Part shown: one piece after another, positions 51,159 through 59,360 of the stretch | How the letters are laid out: each line of letters starts with the position of its first letter | Numbering within the stretch: position 1 is the stretch's first letter | NCBI RefSeq assembly: GCF_009668025.1 | Contig: NZ_WJXZ01000005.1 | Coordinates: 62,001 to 126,000 of the forward strand | DNA: 64,000 nt | Source: Larkinella terrae | GTDB taxonomy: Bacteria; Bacteroidota; Bacteroidia; Cytophagales; Spirosomataceae | Direction: 5' to 3' | Notes under the pieces: model-generated | What the model was told of the DNA's origin: nothing | Seen by the model: only the letters and a program-made list of their open reading frames with translations | The model's database searches: none | Translations under genes and position numbers: made by a program

Positions 51159-51338
51159 CTACCAACTGCGTAACCAAGAACCTGGCAAAGTTCCAATACG
51201 AAGATACGCTTCGTTGCTTTCGCCGATTATTTCATGAGAATTGGGGTAAACTCCTGGCAGGAGGTGATACCGGCCCCTTGATAAGGTCTGTTCCGGAATG
51301 AAGTTGCCCAAGTAGCGTTTACCAACTCGGTACCTGAC
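51159..51338 (-). pseudogene. Possible gene remnant, 59 open codons
   Basis: The minus strand is open from 51338 to the stop at 51159 and reads VRYRVGKRYLGNFIPEQTLS, RGRYHLLPGVYPNSHEIIGE, SNEAYLRIGTLPGSW. It has no ATG and is bounded upstream by a stop. Protein-like composition suggests a fragment. I do not recognise the family. Confidence 0.33.
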
Positions 51339-51380
51339 TCAATTGGCAATATCCCTACCACCTGGATTAATAAACTCGAA

Positions 51381-51674
51381 TTACTGGCTTCCTTCATACG
51401 GATAAACCTCGTAGATCATCGCCATTGAAGTTCCGTCGGAAAACTCAATCTTTTTTAAGAGTCGCAAAATGCCTTGGGTGTAATCGGTTGGTGCAGAATT
51501 AAAGGCCGCGTAAAATTGACGGTTTACACTTGCTGGTTCACCTTTTGTTTTGAATAACATGTTAACTTGATATCCCTCTATCCGTATATCAATCAACTCA
51601 GCGTCTTTCGGTAAAGTCACCTCATTGAATCCTGGAAATAAAATAATGGTATTCAGTTCGTCAGGGATCATCAT
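51381..51674 (-). CDS. Unknown 97-residue protein, possibly secreted with lost start
   Basis: From ATG 51674 the protein reads MMIPDELNTIILFPGFNEVT, LPKDAELIDIRIEGYQVNML and ends EVYPYEGSQ. Directly upstream the same frame continues as VIKQFALLFLISIALPGMMI, a good signal peptide core, but without a start codon (ends at a stop). So either the true start has mutated or a frameshift upstream removed it. Family unknown. Confidence 0.48.
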   Translation of the reverse strand: MMIPDELNTIILFPGFNEVTLPKDAELIDIRIEGYQVNMLFKTKGEPASVNRQFYAAFNSAPTDYTQGILRLLKKIEFSDGTSMAMIYEVYPYEGSQ

Positions 51675-52118
51675 GCCAGGGAGAGCTATACTAATAAGAA
51701 AAAGTAGGGCGAATTGTTTGATAACCGCATTCTCGATAAAGCCGTTCGGAAAACCGATTTTTCATGTCGCACGAATCACAATTTACTCCAGAGCGAACAA
51801 AACGCCTGTGGGCTGATCGCTTCGGTTTACAGCATCAATGGCCATAGTCTACTTTGTTGATATTTAAATTAATGTTCATTTTATGAACTAAGGTTGTCAC
51901 TTACTGCGTTGTAAGTTTGTAACCTCTGCTATAGGGCCCGCACCGGTGCTTCACTTTTAACTCTCTTTCTTCCCTGCTAGTTTGCTGTGCCATTGGCGAC
52001 AACCGCCGAACGATTCTATTTTTAACCTGTCAGCCTCATCGCAACACGTTTAACGTTTTTTCACGGCCGTTTGGCGGTCATCTGAATCGAGTCGGTTCAT
52101 GGCTCAAAACCCCGTCCA

Positions 52119-52451
52119 ATGGTCCCCAAAAACCGAAACAATGTACCCACCCCGGTGGATTTTACCCTCATTAGTAAAGCCCTGGTCATTATTTCCGGCA
52201 AATGGCGACTGACGATTATCCTGCTGATCGGGGAAGACACGTTTCGCTTCCGGCAATTTCGTGAGCAGTTACCATCCATGAGTGAGAAAATGTTGGCGGG
52301 CGAGCTGAAAGCCCTGGTGGCACTGGATGTTTTAACCCGAACGGTCTATGCCGAAGTTCCACCCCGGGTCGAGTATTCCCTTACTAAAAAAGGCCGACTG
52401 GCTTTACCTATCCTGCGTCAATTGCAGCAGGTCGGCCACTTATTTAACTGA
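52119..52451 (+). CDS. HxlR-family winged-helix regulator
   Basis: 110 residues. ALVIISGKWRLTIILLIGED, RFRQFREQLPSMSEKMLAGE, LVALDVLTRTVYAEVPPRVE, YSLTKKGRLALPILRQL: the full HxlR signature (G-K-W, R-F-x-[EQ]-[FL], L-x-x-L, Y-x-L-T-x-x-G). No cysteine, so a redox switch like HypR is unlikely. It is 9 bp before the desaturase and likely controls the lipid genes that follow. Confidence 0.92.
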   Translation: MVPKNRNNVPTPVDFTLISKALVIISGKWRLTIILLIGEDTFRFRQFREQLPSMSEKMLAGELKALVALDVLTRTVYAEVPPRVEYSLTKKGRLALPILRQLQQVGHLFN

Positions 52452-52460
52452 CGTTACTAT

Positions 52461-53552
52461 ATGCAACTCAAATTCACCAATACGACACGATCCGCTTTCT
52501 TTGCTACCGTGCGACAGCGCGTCGATGGCTACTTTAAAGAAAGAAGTCTTTCTACCCACGCCAATATGGCCATGTGGATTAAAGCGGGTTTCTTTTTAGG
52601 TGGCTATCTACTTTTGTACACCCTTATTCTGTCCAACCAATACGGCCCCTGGACAATGCTGGCCATGGCCGTGGGATTAGGGGCTTTTGCCGCTTTTATC
52701 GGCTTCAACGTTTCCCATGATGCCCTGCACGGCGCTTTTTCGTCCCAAGGCTGGGTCAATCGGCTCCTGGGCAGCAGTTTTTATCTATTAGGAGCCAACC
52801 CCTACGTCTGGAAAATTACCCACAATGTGGTTCACCATACGTACACGAATATTCCCGGCCACGATGAAGACATCGAAATTGCACCCGGCTTGATTCGGGT
52901 GGATGTGGACGAGCCGGTACGGTCCTGGCAGCGCTTCCAGCATTGGTATGCCTTTGCATTATATTGCCTGGCTTCCCTGTCGTGGGTATTTCGCAAAGAC
53001 TACCACAAGTTCTTCAAACAACAGATTGGTCAGCATGATAATTCCACTCATCCCCAGCGGCAGTATATTATGCTGTTTGCGACCAAAGCGGTTTACTATT
53101 TTTTCTTTCTGGTGCTACCCTATCTGGTACTAGACATCTCCTGGTGGCAGGTGCTGATCGGTTTTATCCTCATGCACCTGGTGGAGGGTCTGATCTTAGG
53201 ACTGGTTTTCCAGTTAGCCCACGTGGTGGAGGGTACCTCGTTTCCGGTTCCGACCGAAGGCGTGGGAATTGAGGAAGCCTGGGCGATCCATCAGTTGCGA
53301 ACAACGGCCAACTTTGCCCCCCGTTCGGCGGTAGCTGCCTTTTTCTGTGGTGGACTCAACCGCCAGATCGAACACCACCTGTTTCCTAAAATCTGTCATA
53401 TTCATTACCCGGCCATTACCGCTATTGTCAAGCGAACCGCCCATGACTTTGATCTTCCTTACCTGGAAAATTCCAGCTTTTTCTCGGCGATCCATTCCCA
53501 CTATCGTCTTCTAAAAAAATTGGGTCGGCGGGCCGACGTTTCGGCCGCGTAG
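52461..53552 (+). CDS. Fatty-acid desaturase, front-end/linoleoyl-CoA type, second copy
   Basis: 363 residues. Histidine boxes HDALH (about 93), HNVVHH (about 127) and QIEHH (about 284, in NRQIEHHLFPKICHIHY). Four membrane helices (MWIKAGFFLGGYLLLYTLIL first). Paralogue of 49393-50463. In an operon with HxlR before and a methyltransferase 23 bp after, so transcriptionally linked to lipid modification. Confidence 0.92.
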   Translation: MQLKFTNTTRSAFFATVRQRVDGYFKERSLSTHANMAMWIKAGFFLGGYLLLYTLILSNQYGPWTMLAMAVGLGAFAAFIGFNVSHDALHGAFSSQGWVNRLLGSSFYLLGANPYVWKITHNVVHHTYTNIPGHDEDIEIAPGLIRVDVDEPVRSWQRFQHWYAFALYCLASLSWVFRKDYHKFFKQQIGQHDNSTHPQRQYIMLFATKAVYYFFFLVLPYLVLDISWWQVLIGFILMHLVEGLILGLVFQLAHVVEGTSFPVPTEGVGIEEAWAIHQLRTTANFAPRSAVAAFFCGGLNRQIEHHLFPKICHIHYPAITAIVKRTAHDFDLPYLENSSFFSAIHSHYRLLKKLGRRADVSAA

Positions 53553-53575
53553 GTCAGGACTTACTCTACAAAACA

Positions 53576-54478
53576 ATGGCTAATCAACAGGATTTGGAGT
53601 TTACCTACTCCACGATTGATCAGATTTTTCGGTTGAGCATGGGGCAGACCGGTGACTACAGCGGAGCGATGTACAACGGTAATTTTGAACTAACCCTGGA
53701 ACAGGCCCAGCGGCAGAAACACCGCTTCATAACCGAAAGCCTTCACATCAACAAAGAATCAAAAGTCCTCGATATGGGTTGTGGCTGGGGACCGTTCCTG
53801 ACCTACCTGAAAGAACGGGGTGTAAAAGGGACGGGGGTAACTTTGTCATCCGCCCAGGCGGCTGCCTGTGTGGCGAATGGACTAATGGTGGAAGTAAAGG
53901 ATTGCCGGTTGATCACACCGGAAGACTATGGGTTATTCGATGCCGTCACCTGCATCGGTGGGCTGGAACATTTCTGTTCGATTCAGCAATACCAGGCGGG
54001 TGAGCAGGATGAGGTCTATGCCGATTTTTTTCGCAAAGTTCATGCGTTATTGCCTGTAGGGGGTCGGTTTTACATGCAAACGATGGTCTTCGGTAAAAAC
54101 AGGGTCCCGCTCGAACAGATCAGTCTGCAAGCCCCCAAAGACTCGGACTCCTACGCGATGGCACTGATGATTGCCCAATTTCCGGGTTCGTGGCTACCCG
54201 ATGGCCTTGAGCAGGTGGTTCGCAGTGCAGGGCCCTATTTCAAGCTAGTGTCGCAAAGTAGTGGACGGTTGGACTACATTGAAACCATTGGTCAATGGCG
54301 AAAGCGGTTCCGGGCCTTTCAGTGGAACAAATACGCCTTATATGTCTCACTGTTACCCCGCTTACTGACTAACAAGGCCTTTCAAGATTTAATCGCTGTT
54401 TTTCGTAGGAGTCCAAACCGCATCTGTTTTCAGCGTCAGATCATGGACCATTACCGGCTGGTGTTCGAAAAAGTGTAA
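53576..54478 (+). CDS. Cyclopropane-fatty-acid-synthase-like SAM methyltransferase
   Basis: 300 residues. SAM-binding VLDMGCGWGPFLTYLKERGV, GTGVTLSSAQ, DAVTCIGGLEHF. N-terminal Y-S-G-A-M-Y and LEQAQRQKHRFITESL are typical of the CFA/mycolic methyltransferase family, which acts on the double bond of membrane lipids. The usual family length is 380-430, so a shorter version. It follows a desaturase by 23 bp, an order that makes biochemical sense: the desaturase makes the double bond this enzyme could use. Confidence 0.85.
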   Translation: MANQQDLEFTYSTIDQIFRLSMGQTGDYSGAMYNGNFELTLEQAQRQKHRFITESLHINKESKVLDMGCGWGPFLTYLKERGVKGTGVTLSSAQAAACVANGLMVEVKDCRLITPEDYGLFDAVTCIGGLEHFCSIQQYQAGEQDEVYADFFRKVHALLPVGGRFYMQTMVFGKNRVPLEQISLQAPKDSDSYAMALMIAQFPGSWLPDGLEQVVRSAGPYFKLVSQSSGRLDYIETIGQWRKRFRAFQWNKYALYVSLLPRLLTNKAFQDLIAVFRRSPNRICFQRQIMDHYRLVFEKV

Positions 54479-54498
54479 TCGTTTTTATTCAACCCACA

Positions 54499-55353
54499 AT
54501 GGCTATCCGAGTCGCTTTAGACCACCATACCCAATACAACTATGATCGAATGGTTTTTCTGTCATCCCACCTGGTCCGATTAAAACCAGCCGCTCATTCC
54601 CTAGCTGCCATTGAATCGTATTCGCTGACGATCGAACCGGCCAATCACGTGCTGCACTGGCAACAGGATCCTTTTGGCAATTTTGTTGCCCGGGTCGATT
54701 TCACGGATGCCGTTCAAACCATGACCATTCAGGTTCGGGTTGTGGCCAGGCTGGAACCGGTTAACCCCTTCGATTTTTTTGTGGATACCGACGCTGCCAC
54801 CTTTCCGTTCGAGTATAATGCCCAGCTCAAAAAAGACCTGGCGCCTTACCTGGAGTATTCAGAGCCGGGACCCTATCTACGTCAATGGGTAAGGCAGGTC
54901 GACCAAACCAGGCGGGACACGGTGGACTTTCTAATCCGTCTCAACCAACAGCTTTATCAAGCTATCACGTATACCGAACGTCTGCAACCCGGCGTACAAA
55001 CCGCCGAAGAAACCCTGCAACGGGCGATTGGTTCCTGCCGGGACTCGGGCTGGTTGCTCGTGCAGATTTTGCGGCAAATGGGCTTAGCCGCCCGTTTTGT
55101 TTCAGGGTATCTGGCTCAGGTGTCCGGGGATGATTCACAGACGGATTTGCTGGCTTTGCACGCCTGGGCGGAGGTTTACATTCCTGGAGCGGGCTGGATT
55201 GGCCTTGACCCAACTTCGGGAACGTTGACGACGGAAGGCCACATACCGCTGGCTTGTACGCCACAACCGTCATCGGCAGCGCCGGTTTCAGGTACCAGTG
55301 ATCGCTGCGAAGTTAGGGTAATCTACGCCCAAACCTTAGTCCACATACCCTAG
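54499..55353 (+). CDS. Transglutaminase-like cysteine protease family protein
   Basis: 284 residues. N-terminal beta-sandwich (RVALDHHTQYNYDRMVFLSS, DPFGNFVARVDF) as in Bact_transglu_N, then the papain-like core with Cys in GSCRDSGWLLVQILRQMG (about 181), His in LHAWAEVYIPGAGWIGLDPT (about 222) and the following Asp. C-terminus EGHIPLACTP is usual for the family. No signal peptide. It is 20 bp after the methyltransferase. Role unknown; related proteins are often encoded near peptide-modifying genes. Confidence 0.88.
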   Translation: MAIRVALDHHTQYNYDRMVFLSSHLVRLKPAAHSLAAIESYSLTIEPANHVLHWQQDPFGNFVARVDFTDAVQTMTIQVRVVARLEPVNPFDFFVDTDAATFPFEYNAQLKKDLAPYLEYSEPGPYLRQWVRQVDQTRRDTVDFLIRLNQQLYQAITYTERLQPGVQTAEETLQRAIGSCRDSGWLLVQILRQMGLAARFVSGYLAQVSGDDSQTDLLALHAWAEVYIPGAGWIGLDPTSGTLTTEGHIPLACTPQPSSAAPVSGTSDRCEVRVIYAQTLVHIP

Positions 55354-55437
55354 ATAAAGATTCTGCCATTTTATAACTGATTTTTTCTCTTATTTCCTGC
55401 TTACCGAAAGGCATTAACCCAAAATCTATCAAACGAT

Positions 55438-55938
55438 ATGACGACTAACACCGAACTGATAAAACTATGCTTGATTCGTGTTCATAAACTCATCGAGTCG
55501 CTCACCTTCTACCGGGATTCCGATGAAAAAGAGCCTTGGAAAGCCACCTTTGCCGAATTAATAATGACCGTTGATGATTTGCTGAAGCATTTCCGGCAAC
55601 TGGGACAGGAAATTGCTTTTACCGAAGCAGTAGGAGTAAACGGAAAGATTCAGGATATTACATCGCTAGTGGTCTGGATGCGTTCCTGCTTGCCGGCCTT
55701 GATTACAGATTTATCTGATCATCTCCCAGCCAACCGATTAAACCGGTATTTTAATCAGGGTAACGGCTATTTTGCCAATGGCTGCTTTTTTTCCGTCGAC
55801 TACGACAATGAACAGGCATTTTTTATTGACGATCAGCGAATTTATTTAAAGCATCACTTGGTGCGACTGGTTGATGAAGTGGAATCCTATCTGTCATTCC
55901 CTAATTCACAACAGACAAACAGACCTAATCTGGCATAA
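55438..55938 (+). CDS. Unknown 166-residue protein
   Basis: MTTNTELIKLCLIRVHKLIE, ATFAELIMTVDDLLKHFRQL, EVESYLSFPNSQQTNRPNLA. Helical N-terminal half and a C-terminal half with FSVDYDNEQAFFIDDQRIYL. Soluble. It may be the last gene of the lipid operon, 85 bp after the transglutaminase. Family not recognised. Confidence 0.58.
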   Translation: MTTNTELIKLCLIRVHKLIESLTFYRDSDEKEPWKATFAELIMTVDDLLKHFRQLGQEIAFTEAVGVNGKIQDITSLVVWMRSCLPALITDLSDHLPANRLNRYFNQGNGYFANGCFFSVDYDNEQAFFIDDQRIYLKHHLVRLVDEVESYLSFPNSQQTNRPNLA

Positions 55939-56087
55939 AATTCATGCCTTGACAGATTTTTGGAATCTGGCCCTAAATAAATTTAAATAGGATATACCTA
56001 TGTGATTGTAATTAAGGTAATAACCGGAACATTGCACCTGTTATTCCTTTCGTTTATTAATAAAGCATCCGGGATCAAATACCCCAG

Positions 56088-56238
56088 ATGATTCGAGTGC
56101 TCCTGGCCAATGCCGAGGAGTTGAACAAAGGCCCATCTGTTACGGCATGATGCACGCATTTTGCTTGGTGACTACGAAGTAGTGCCTAAGGATAATGTAC
56201 TACCTCCTGGTTTTGATTGGACCACATATTTTCAGTAA
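56088..56238 (+). pseudogene. Frameshifted small gene remnant
   Basis: Frame one starts MIRVLLANAEELNKGPSVTA and stops. A second frame from about 56145 reads HLLRHDARILLGDYEVVPKD, NVLPPGFDWTTYFQ and a stop at 56236. Together they read like one protein broken by a frameshift. I do not recognise the family. Confidence 0.3.
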
Positions 56239-56316
56239 AACTTTTGCCCAATAGGTTGTTAACAGGCAATTGGTAAACAGGGGCCGCGGTCACAGGTATT
56301 TCTTTTTAATTATTTC

Positions 56317-56349
56317 TTGTCCAAATGCCATTTATTTACGGTACCTTTC
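56317..56349 (+). promoter_or_regulatory. Promoter for the small Lys-rich protein
   Basis: TTG at 56317-56319 and TACCTTTC at 56342-56349, 22 bp apart, one mismatch to the TAnnTTTG element; ATG follows at 56372. Confidence 0.42.
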
Positions 56350-56371
56350 TTGTCAACTAAAACCTAAAATC

Positions 56372-56485
56372 ATGGCCCAACAGAAAGCTCCTACGAAAGG
56401 TAGTGACAAAAAAGAAGCAGCAAAAACGCTGAAGGAGAAGCGAGCAGACAAGCAGGCCAAACGCGATAGCAAAAAAGATTATTGA
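56372..56485 (+). CDS. Small Lys/Ala-rich protein, 37 residues
   Basis: ATG at 56372, MAQQKAPTKGSDKKEAAKTL, then KEKRADKQAKRDSKKDY. Strongly basic and disordered-looking, with about one third lysine. Has its own promoter-like element. Small Lys-rich proteins of this kind are common in Cytophagales, with unknown role; a nucleic-acid contact is plausible. Confidence 0.6.
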   Translation: MAQQKAPTKGSDKKEAAKTLKEKRADKQAKRDSKKDY

Positions 56486-56547
56486 TTTGGATTAATAATC
56501 TTTTTACGCAAACTACTCAGTTGCTTACTGCTTAAATACCCAAAAAC

Positions 56548-56577
56548 CTCCAACGGCGACTAAAAACGTCGTTGGAG
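56548..56577. terminator. Hairpin downstream of Lys-rich gene
   Basis: CTCCAACGGCG (56548-56558) pairs with CGTCGTTGGAG (56567-56577) with one G-T pair, loop 8. No U-tract on the plus strand. Confidence 0.55.
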
Positions 56578-56997
56578 ATAGATTCAGGGATGGTTAATAG
56601 GCACTATCAGATTAGCGCTATTGACAAGCAAAGTCCTGATTTCAAAAATTTTCCTCAGACCTTTCATAGAGATGTCTGCTTGACAGGGAACGCTATTTCT
56701 TGTGATGATAGTTTATCCACCTCGGTCCACCGATGTAGCCAGGATGGTAAGCGTCGTTTCCAACTTGTCCCAATTACAAACTGAAAATAAATACGCTTAA
56801 TCAGGAATTAATACGTGGTGCATTCGTTATGCCTTTACCTGCTTCTCCTTCAACGGCCCATTTTCTGCTTTCCCGGGCTATTTCTCGAGCTGCGCATTGA
56901 GTGATGATTGCTTTTTGATGAGGCAATAGTGCGTTTTTTGCAAGGACTTTCGAGCTTTTCGGGACTTGCTTACTTTTTCACCTTAAACTTTATTGCC

Positions 56998-57174
56998 ATG
57001 AAAGTATTCCGAATCGTCCTGATCTCACAGCTGCGTCGTGCCCTGAAGGTGACAACCGCTGGAATGATTCTAAAATGGATTTTTGGTCCCTTGGCCGAAT
57101 TAAAAGATCCGTTTCATACCAACACCCGGCTTGCTCCCCAGCCTATTCCAATAGAAAGAGGGTCTTGGAGATGA
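56998..57174 (+). CDS. Doubtful 58-residue protein
   Basis: ATG at 56998: MKVFRIVLISQLRRALKVTT, AGMILKWIFGPLAELKDPFH, then Pro/Arg-rich tail. One hydrophobic stretch. No neighbour support; may be chance. Confidence 0.28.
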   Translation: MKVFRIVLISQLRRALKVTTAGMILKWIFGPLAELKDPFHTNTRLAPQPIPIERGSWR

Positions 57175-57317
57175 GCTTTTGATAATACTTGGTAAACTAT
57201 CCTTATAAATCCAGGAACGAGACGTTCATCGGCCTCAGGCTATTGGACTTAATAGCTACTCTTTTGCCATTCATGCGGACCAGTCATCGCTAATCAACAG
57301 CGAATCCTTTTGGCGGA

Positions 57318-57482
57318 GTGAGGCACAGGATATATTACTTTCTTTACCTGTCGGCTGGTTGCTTAGGACGTTTCCAGCCCTTTGTTATTTCCCCGGTGGT
57401 TCTGCTGCTGGGGATTTCTTTTGGTTACCTTTTTACTGCCACATCGAATTCTGACAGACCACGTAACAGGGCGACCGAATAA
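57318..57482 (+). CDS. Doubtful small membrane protein, 54 residues
   Basis: From a GTG at 57318 the frame reads MRHRIYYFLYLSAGCLGRFQ, PFVISPVVLLLGISFGYLFT then a polar tail (ATSNSDRPRNRATE). Two hydrophobic spans suggest a membrane hairpin. The start codon is weak and the family is unknown. Otherwise 57175-57541 is without a supported gene. Confidence 0.25.
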   Translation: MRHRIYYFLYLSAGCLGRFQPFVISPVVLLLGISFGYLFTATSNSDRPRNRATE

Positions 57483-57541
57483 GTAAAACCTGGCATGCCG
57501 TATGCTTTCACCTCGTATCATTGTATCAGATACCTACGGAT

Positions 57542-58117
57542 ATGAAAGCACTGTTACTCATCGCATATACCTTCCTGATCACCTCGGCGAACGCTCAGGA
57601 TAAAATCGAGGGCGTTGGCCCGTTCAAGATCGGCAAAACGAAGGTGTCCGACCTGACCGGGATTGCTCAGTCGCTGGGGGCGAAGTTCGAGGAGGTGCTA
57701 CCTGATACCGTCGAAGCAATTCAAAAAGGCAAGGTCGGTAGCCATGCAGCAGAAGGGTCACTGTGTCCTAATACCAAAAAGTTTAACGCCCACAAGCTCA
57801 ATGTTGCGGGCGTGAATTTTAATAATGTGTTCCTTACTTTTTACAGGGGTAACCTAGTCGATTTTTGGTCTGATGGATCGTCAGAAATTGAGCAGGCATT
57901 TACCGAGAAATATGGATCAGGCAAAGCTAAAGGTGAAACAATTGCAACCTGGCGTGGCAAGTCCGTACAAGCAGACTCCAGAACTGACCAGCATCACTAC
58001 TTCAACGTATCGCATATTAGCTTAGCCTATGAAGCGCAAATGTGCAATCGGAAAGCCTTCGAGAAGGTCCGTTCAGAATACGCAAAAAGTAAAAATAACC
58101 CACTAAAAGACCTGTAG
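57542..58117 (+). CDS. Secreted unknown protein, 191 residues
   Basis: ATG at 57542 gives MKALLLIAYTFLITSANAQD, a signal peptide with Ala-x-Ala; an ATG 7 codons upstream is less likely. Mature part starts KIEGVGPFKIGKTKVSDLTG. It contains two cysteines far apart (GSLCPN, AQMCNR). It lies between the cargo and the phage block, convergent with the phage genes. Family not recognised. Confidence 0.68.
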   Translation: MKALLLIAYTFLITSANAQDKIEGVGPFKIGKTKVSDLTGIAQSLGAKFEEVLPDTVEAIQKGKVGSHAAEGSLCPNTKKFNAHKLNVAGVNFNNVFLTFYRGNLVDFWSDGSSEIEQAFTEKYGSGKAKGETIATWRGKSVQADSRTDQHHYFNVSHISLAYEAQMCNRKAFEKVRSEYAKSKNNPLKDL

Positions 58118-58130
58118 ACAGATCGCATCG

Positions 58131-58259
58131 CTACGCATCCGTTTTGCCCGTCGCTGGGGCTTTACAGCCACTTTCTCGCTTCGATTTAAGGATGAGGAAG
58201 GCAGCGGCCAGTCGGATTTGCTCACGGCGTCTTTTGGTTGAACCTGTTGTTTTTTCCAT
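58131..58259 (-). CDS. Small basic protein at the end of the phage tail block
   Basis: 42 residues, ATG at 58257-58259: MEKTTGSTKRRREQIRLAAA, FLILKSKRESGCKAPATGKT, DA and stop. It starts 4 bp after the stop of the 167-residue gene, consistent with a coupled last gene. Basic amphipathic, possibly nucleic-acid or membrane binding. Family unknown. Confidence 0.48.
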   Translation of the reverse strand: MEKTTGSTKRRREQIRLAAAFLILKSKRESGCKAPATGKTDA

Positions 58260-58263
58260 TGCG

Positions 58264-58767
58264 TCAAACGTGAATAAGTTCGTTTTCCTCTACCTCAGAT
58301 TCCAGTAATTGCTCCAGATTCGTAAGTCCGCGCCGGATGAGGTAGCCACCCGAATAGACGTATTCCGAACCCGAGATAAACGCGCCGAACCAGCGCCGGG
58401 CCAGCGGGAAATGAAAGGCAACCTCTTCGGGACTAAACCGCTCGGGCTTGTACTCGAACGAGTAGACCGGTAGCTGACGAATGGCCCGGTGGTAGACCCT
58501 GTACCCCTCGGGCATTTCGACAAACCTTTCATCAACGCAGGAATCTGTTTCGGACAAACTCCAGGCTTCCCCGTCGGCGGGCTGGCAGTCGCTGTAGTGG
58601 GCAAGCGGATGAACGCAGTGATCCTCTCCGGCAACACCCTGCGTATACCGCACCGAACCGGCAGTTACGAAGCACCAGTTCGTGCGGGTAACCATGAAGA
58701 AATGTCCGCCGATTGGCTCGGCCACCTGGCTCTCACTCAGATAAACCTTGATCTTGAATTGGGTCAT
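58264..58767 (-). CDS. Unknown 167-residue protein in phage tail block
   Basis: Start at ATG 58767 (MTQFKIKVYLSESQVAEPIG). Many aromatic and His residues (HFFMVTRTNWCFVTAGSVRY, YRVYHRAIRQLPVYSFEYKP), acidic C-terminus (ESEVEENELIHV). Same style as the small proteins at 32548 and 32832. Perhaps a virion accessory protein; no domain recognised. Confidence 0.6.
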   Translation of the reverse strand: MTQFKIKVYLSESQVAEPIGGHFFMVTRTNWCFVTAGSVRYTQGVAGEDHCVHPLAHYSDCQPADGEAWSLSETDSCVDERFVEMPEGYRVYHRAIRQLPVYSFEYKPERFSPEEVAFHFPLARRWFGAFISGSEYVYSGGYLIRRGLTNLEQLLESEVEENELIHV

Positions 58768-58866
58768 AATGCAATGTTCGCCCGTTGCGGCCAAATCTGA
58801 CGCACAACAGGCGAACGGTTTTAAATCGTGAGATAAGCATCAAAAACAGATCATTGCGCTACGGGC

Positions 58867-59331
58867 CTAATTCCTGCGATTCTCAGGCACCGCGTTTATG
58901 AACGCTTCCATAATCCGCTGATCAATGTATTGGTTAAGTTCCTCCTGCGTTCGGAACGGTAGCTGGCTTAGTTCTCGATTTTTGTTCCAGACTGTCACCA
59001 GTGCACAGTGCGCCTTGATGGTTTCAACCGTTGTGCGTTGAACGTAATGCAGCTTGGAAAAGTGGCGGCCTTTGTATCGCAGGATACGTAGATACAAAGG
59101 CGGGCATCTGAGGGGCTGCCAGGGGTCCGGCTTACGTCCTTCCGACTCCTGAAGGACAACGTGTTCGTACCGCTGCATTTCGTCCAGGGCAACCTGAACG
59201 GCCCAATGGTCGCAATAGTCTCTAATTAGTTCGTTGGGCCGTTTGCCGTTCCATTCCGGAAACTCCCGACGAACGACCGCCGACAAGCGAATGAGCCGGA
59301 GAGCCTGAGCAATAATGAAAATCGTTTTCAT
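58867..59331 (-). CDS. Unknown 154-residue protein downstream of tape measure
   Basis: MKTIFIIAQALRLIRLSAVV, RPNELIRDYCDHWAVQVALD, HYVQRTTVETIKAHCALVTV, helical and basic. It begins 29 bp after the tape measure gene, a typical place for a tail accessory protein. Family not recognised. Confidence 0.6.
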   Translation of the reverse strand: MKTIFIIAQALRLIRLSAVVRREFPEWNGKRPNELIRDYCDHWAVQVALDEMQRYEHVVLQESEGRKPDPWQPLRCPPLYLRILRYKGRHFSKLHYVQRTTVETIKAHCALVTVWNKNRELSQLPFRTQEELNQYIDQRIMEAFINAVPENRRN

Positions 59332-59360
59332 GTTCGATTTTTTTAGACGGTCAATGGTCG

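Noticed and set aside
56572-56784. 70-codon frame after the Lys-rich gene
   Set aside because: Composition not protein-like, overlaps a hairpin, no neighbour support.
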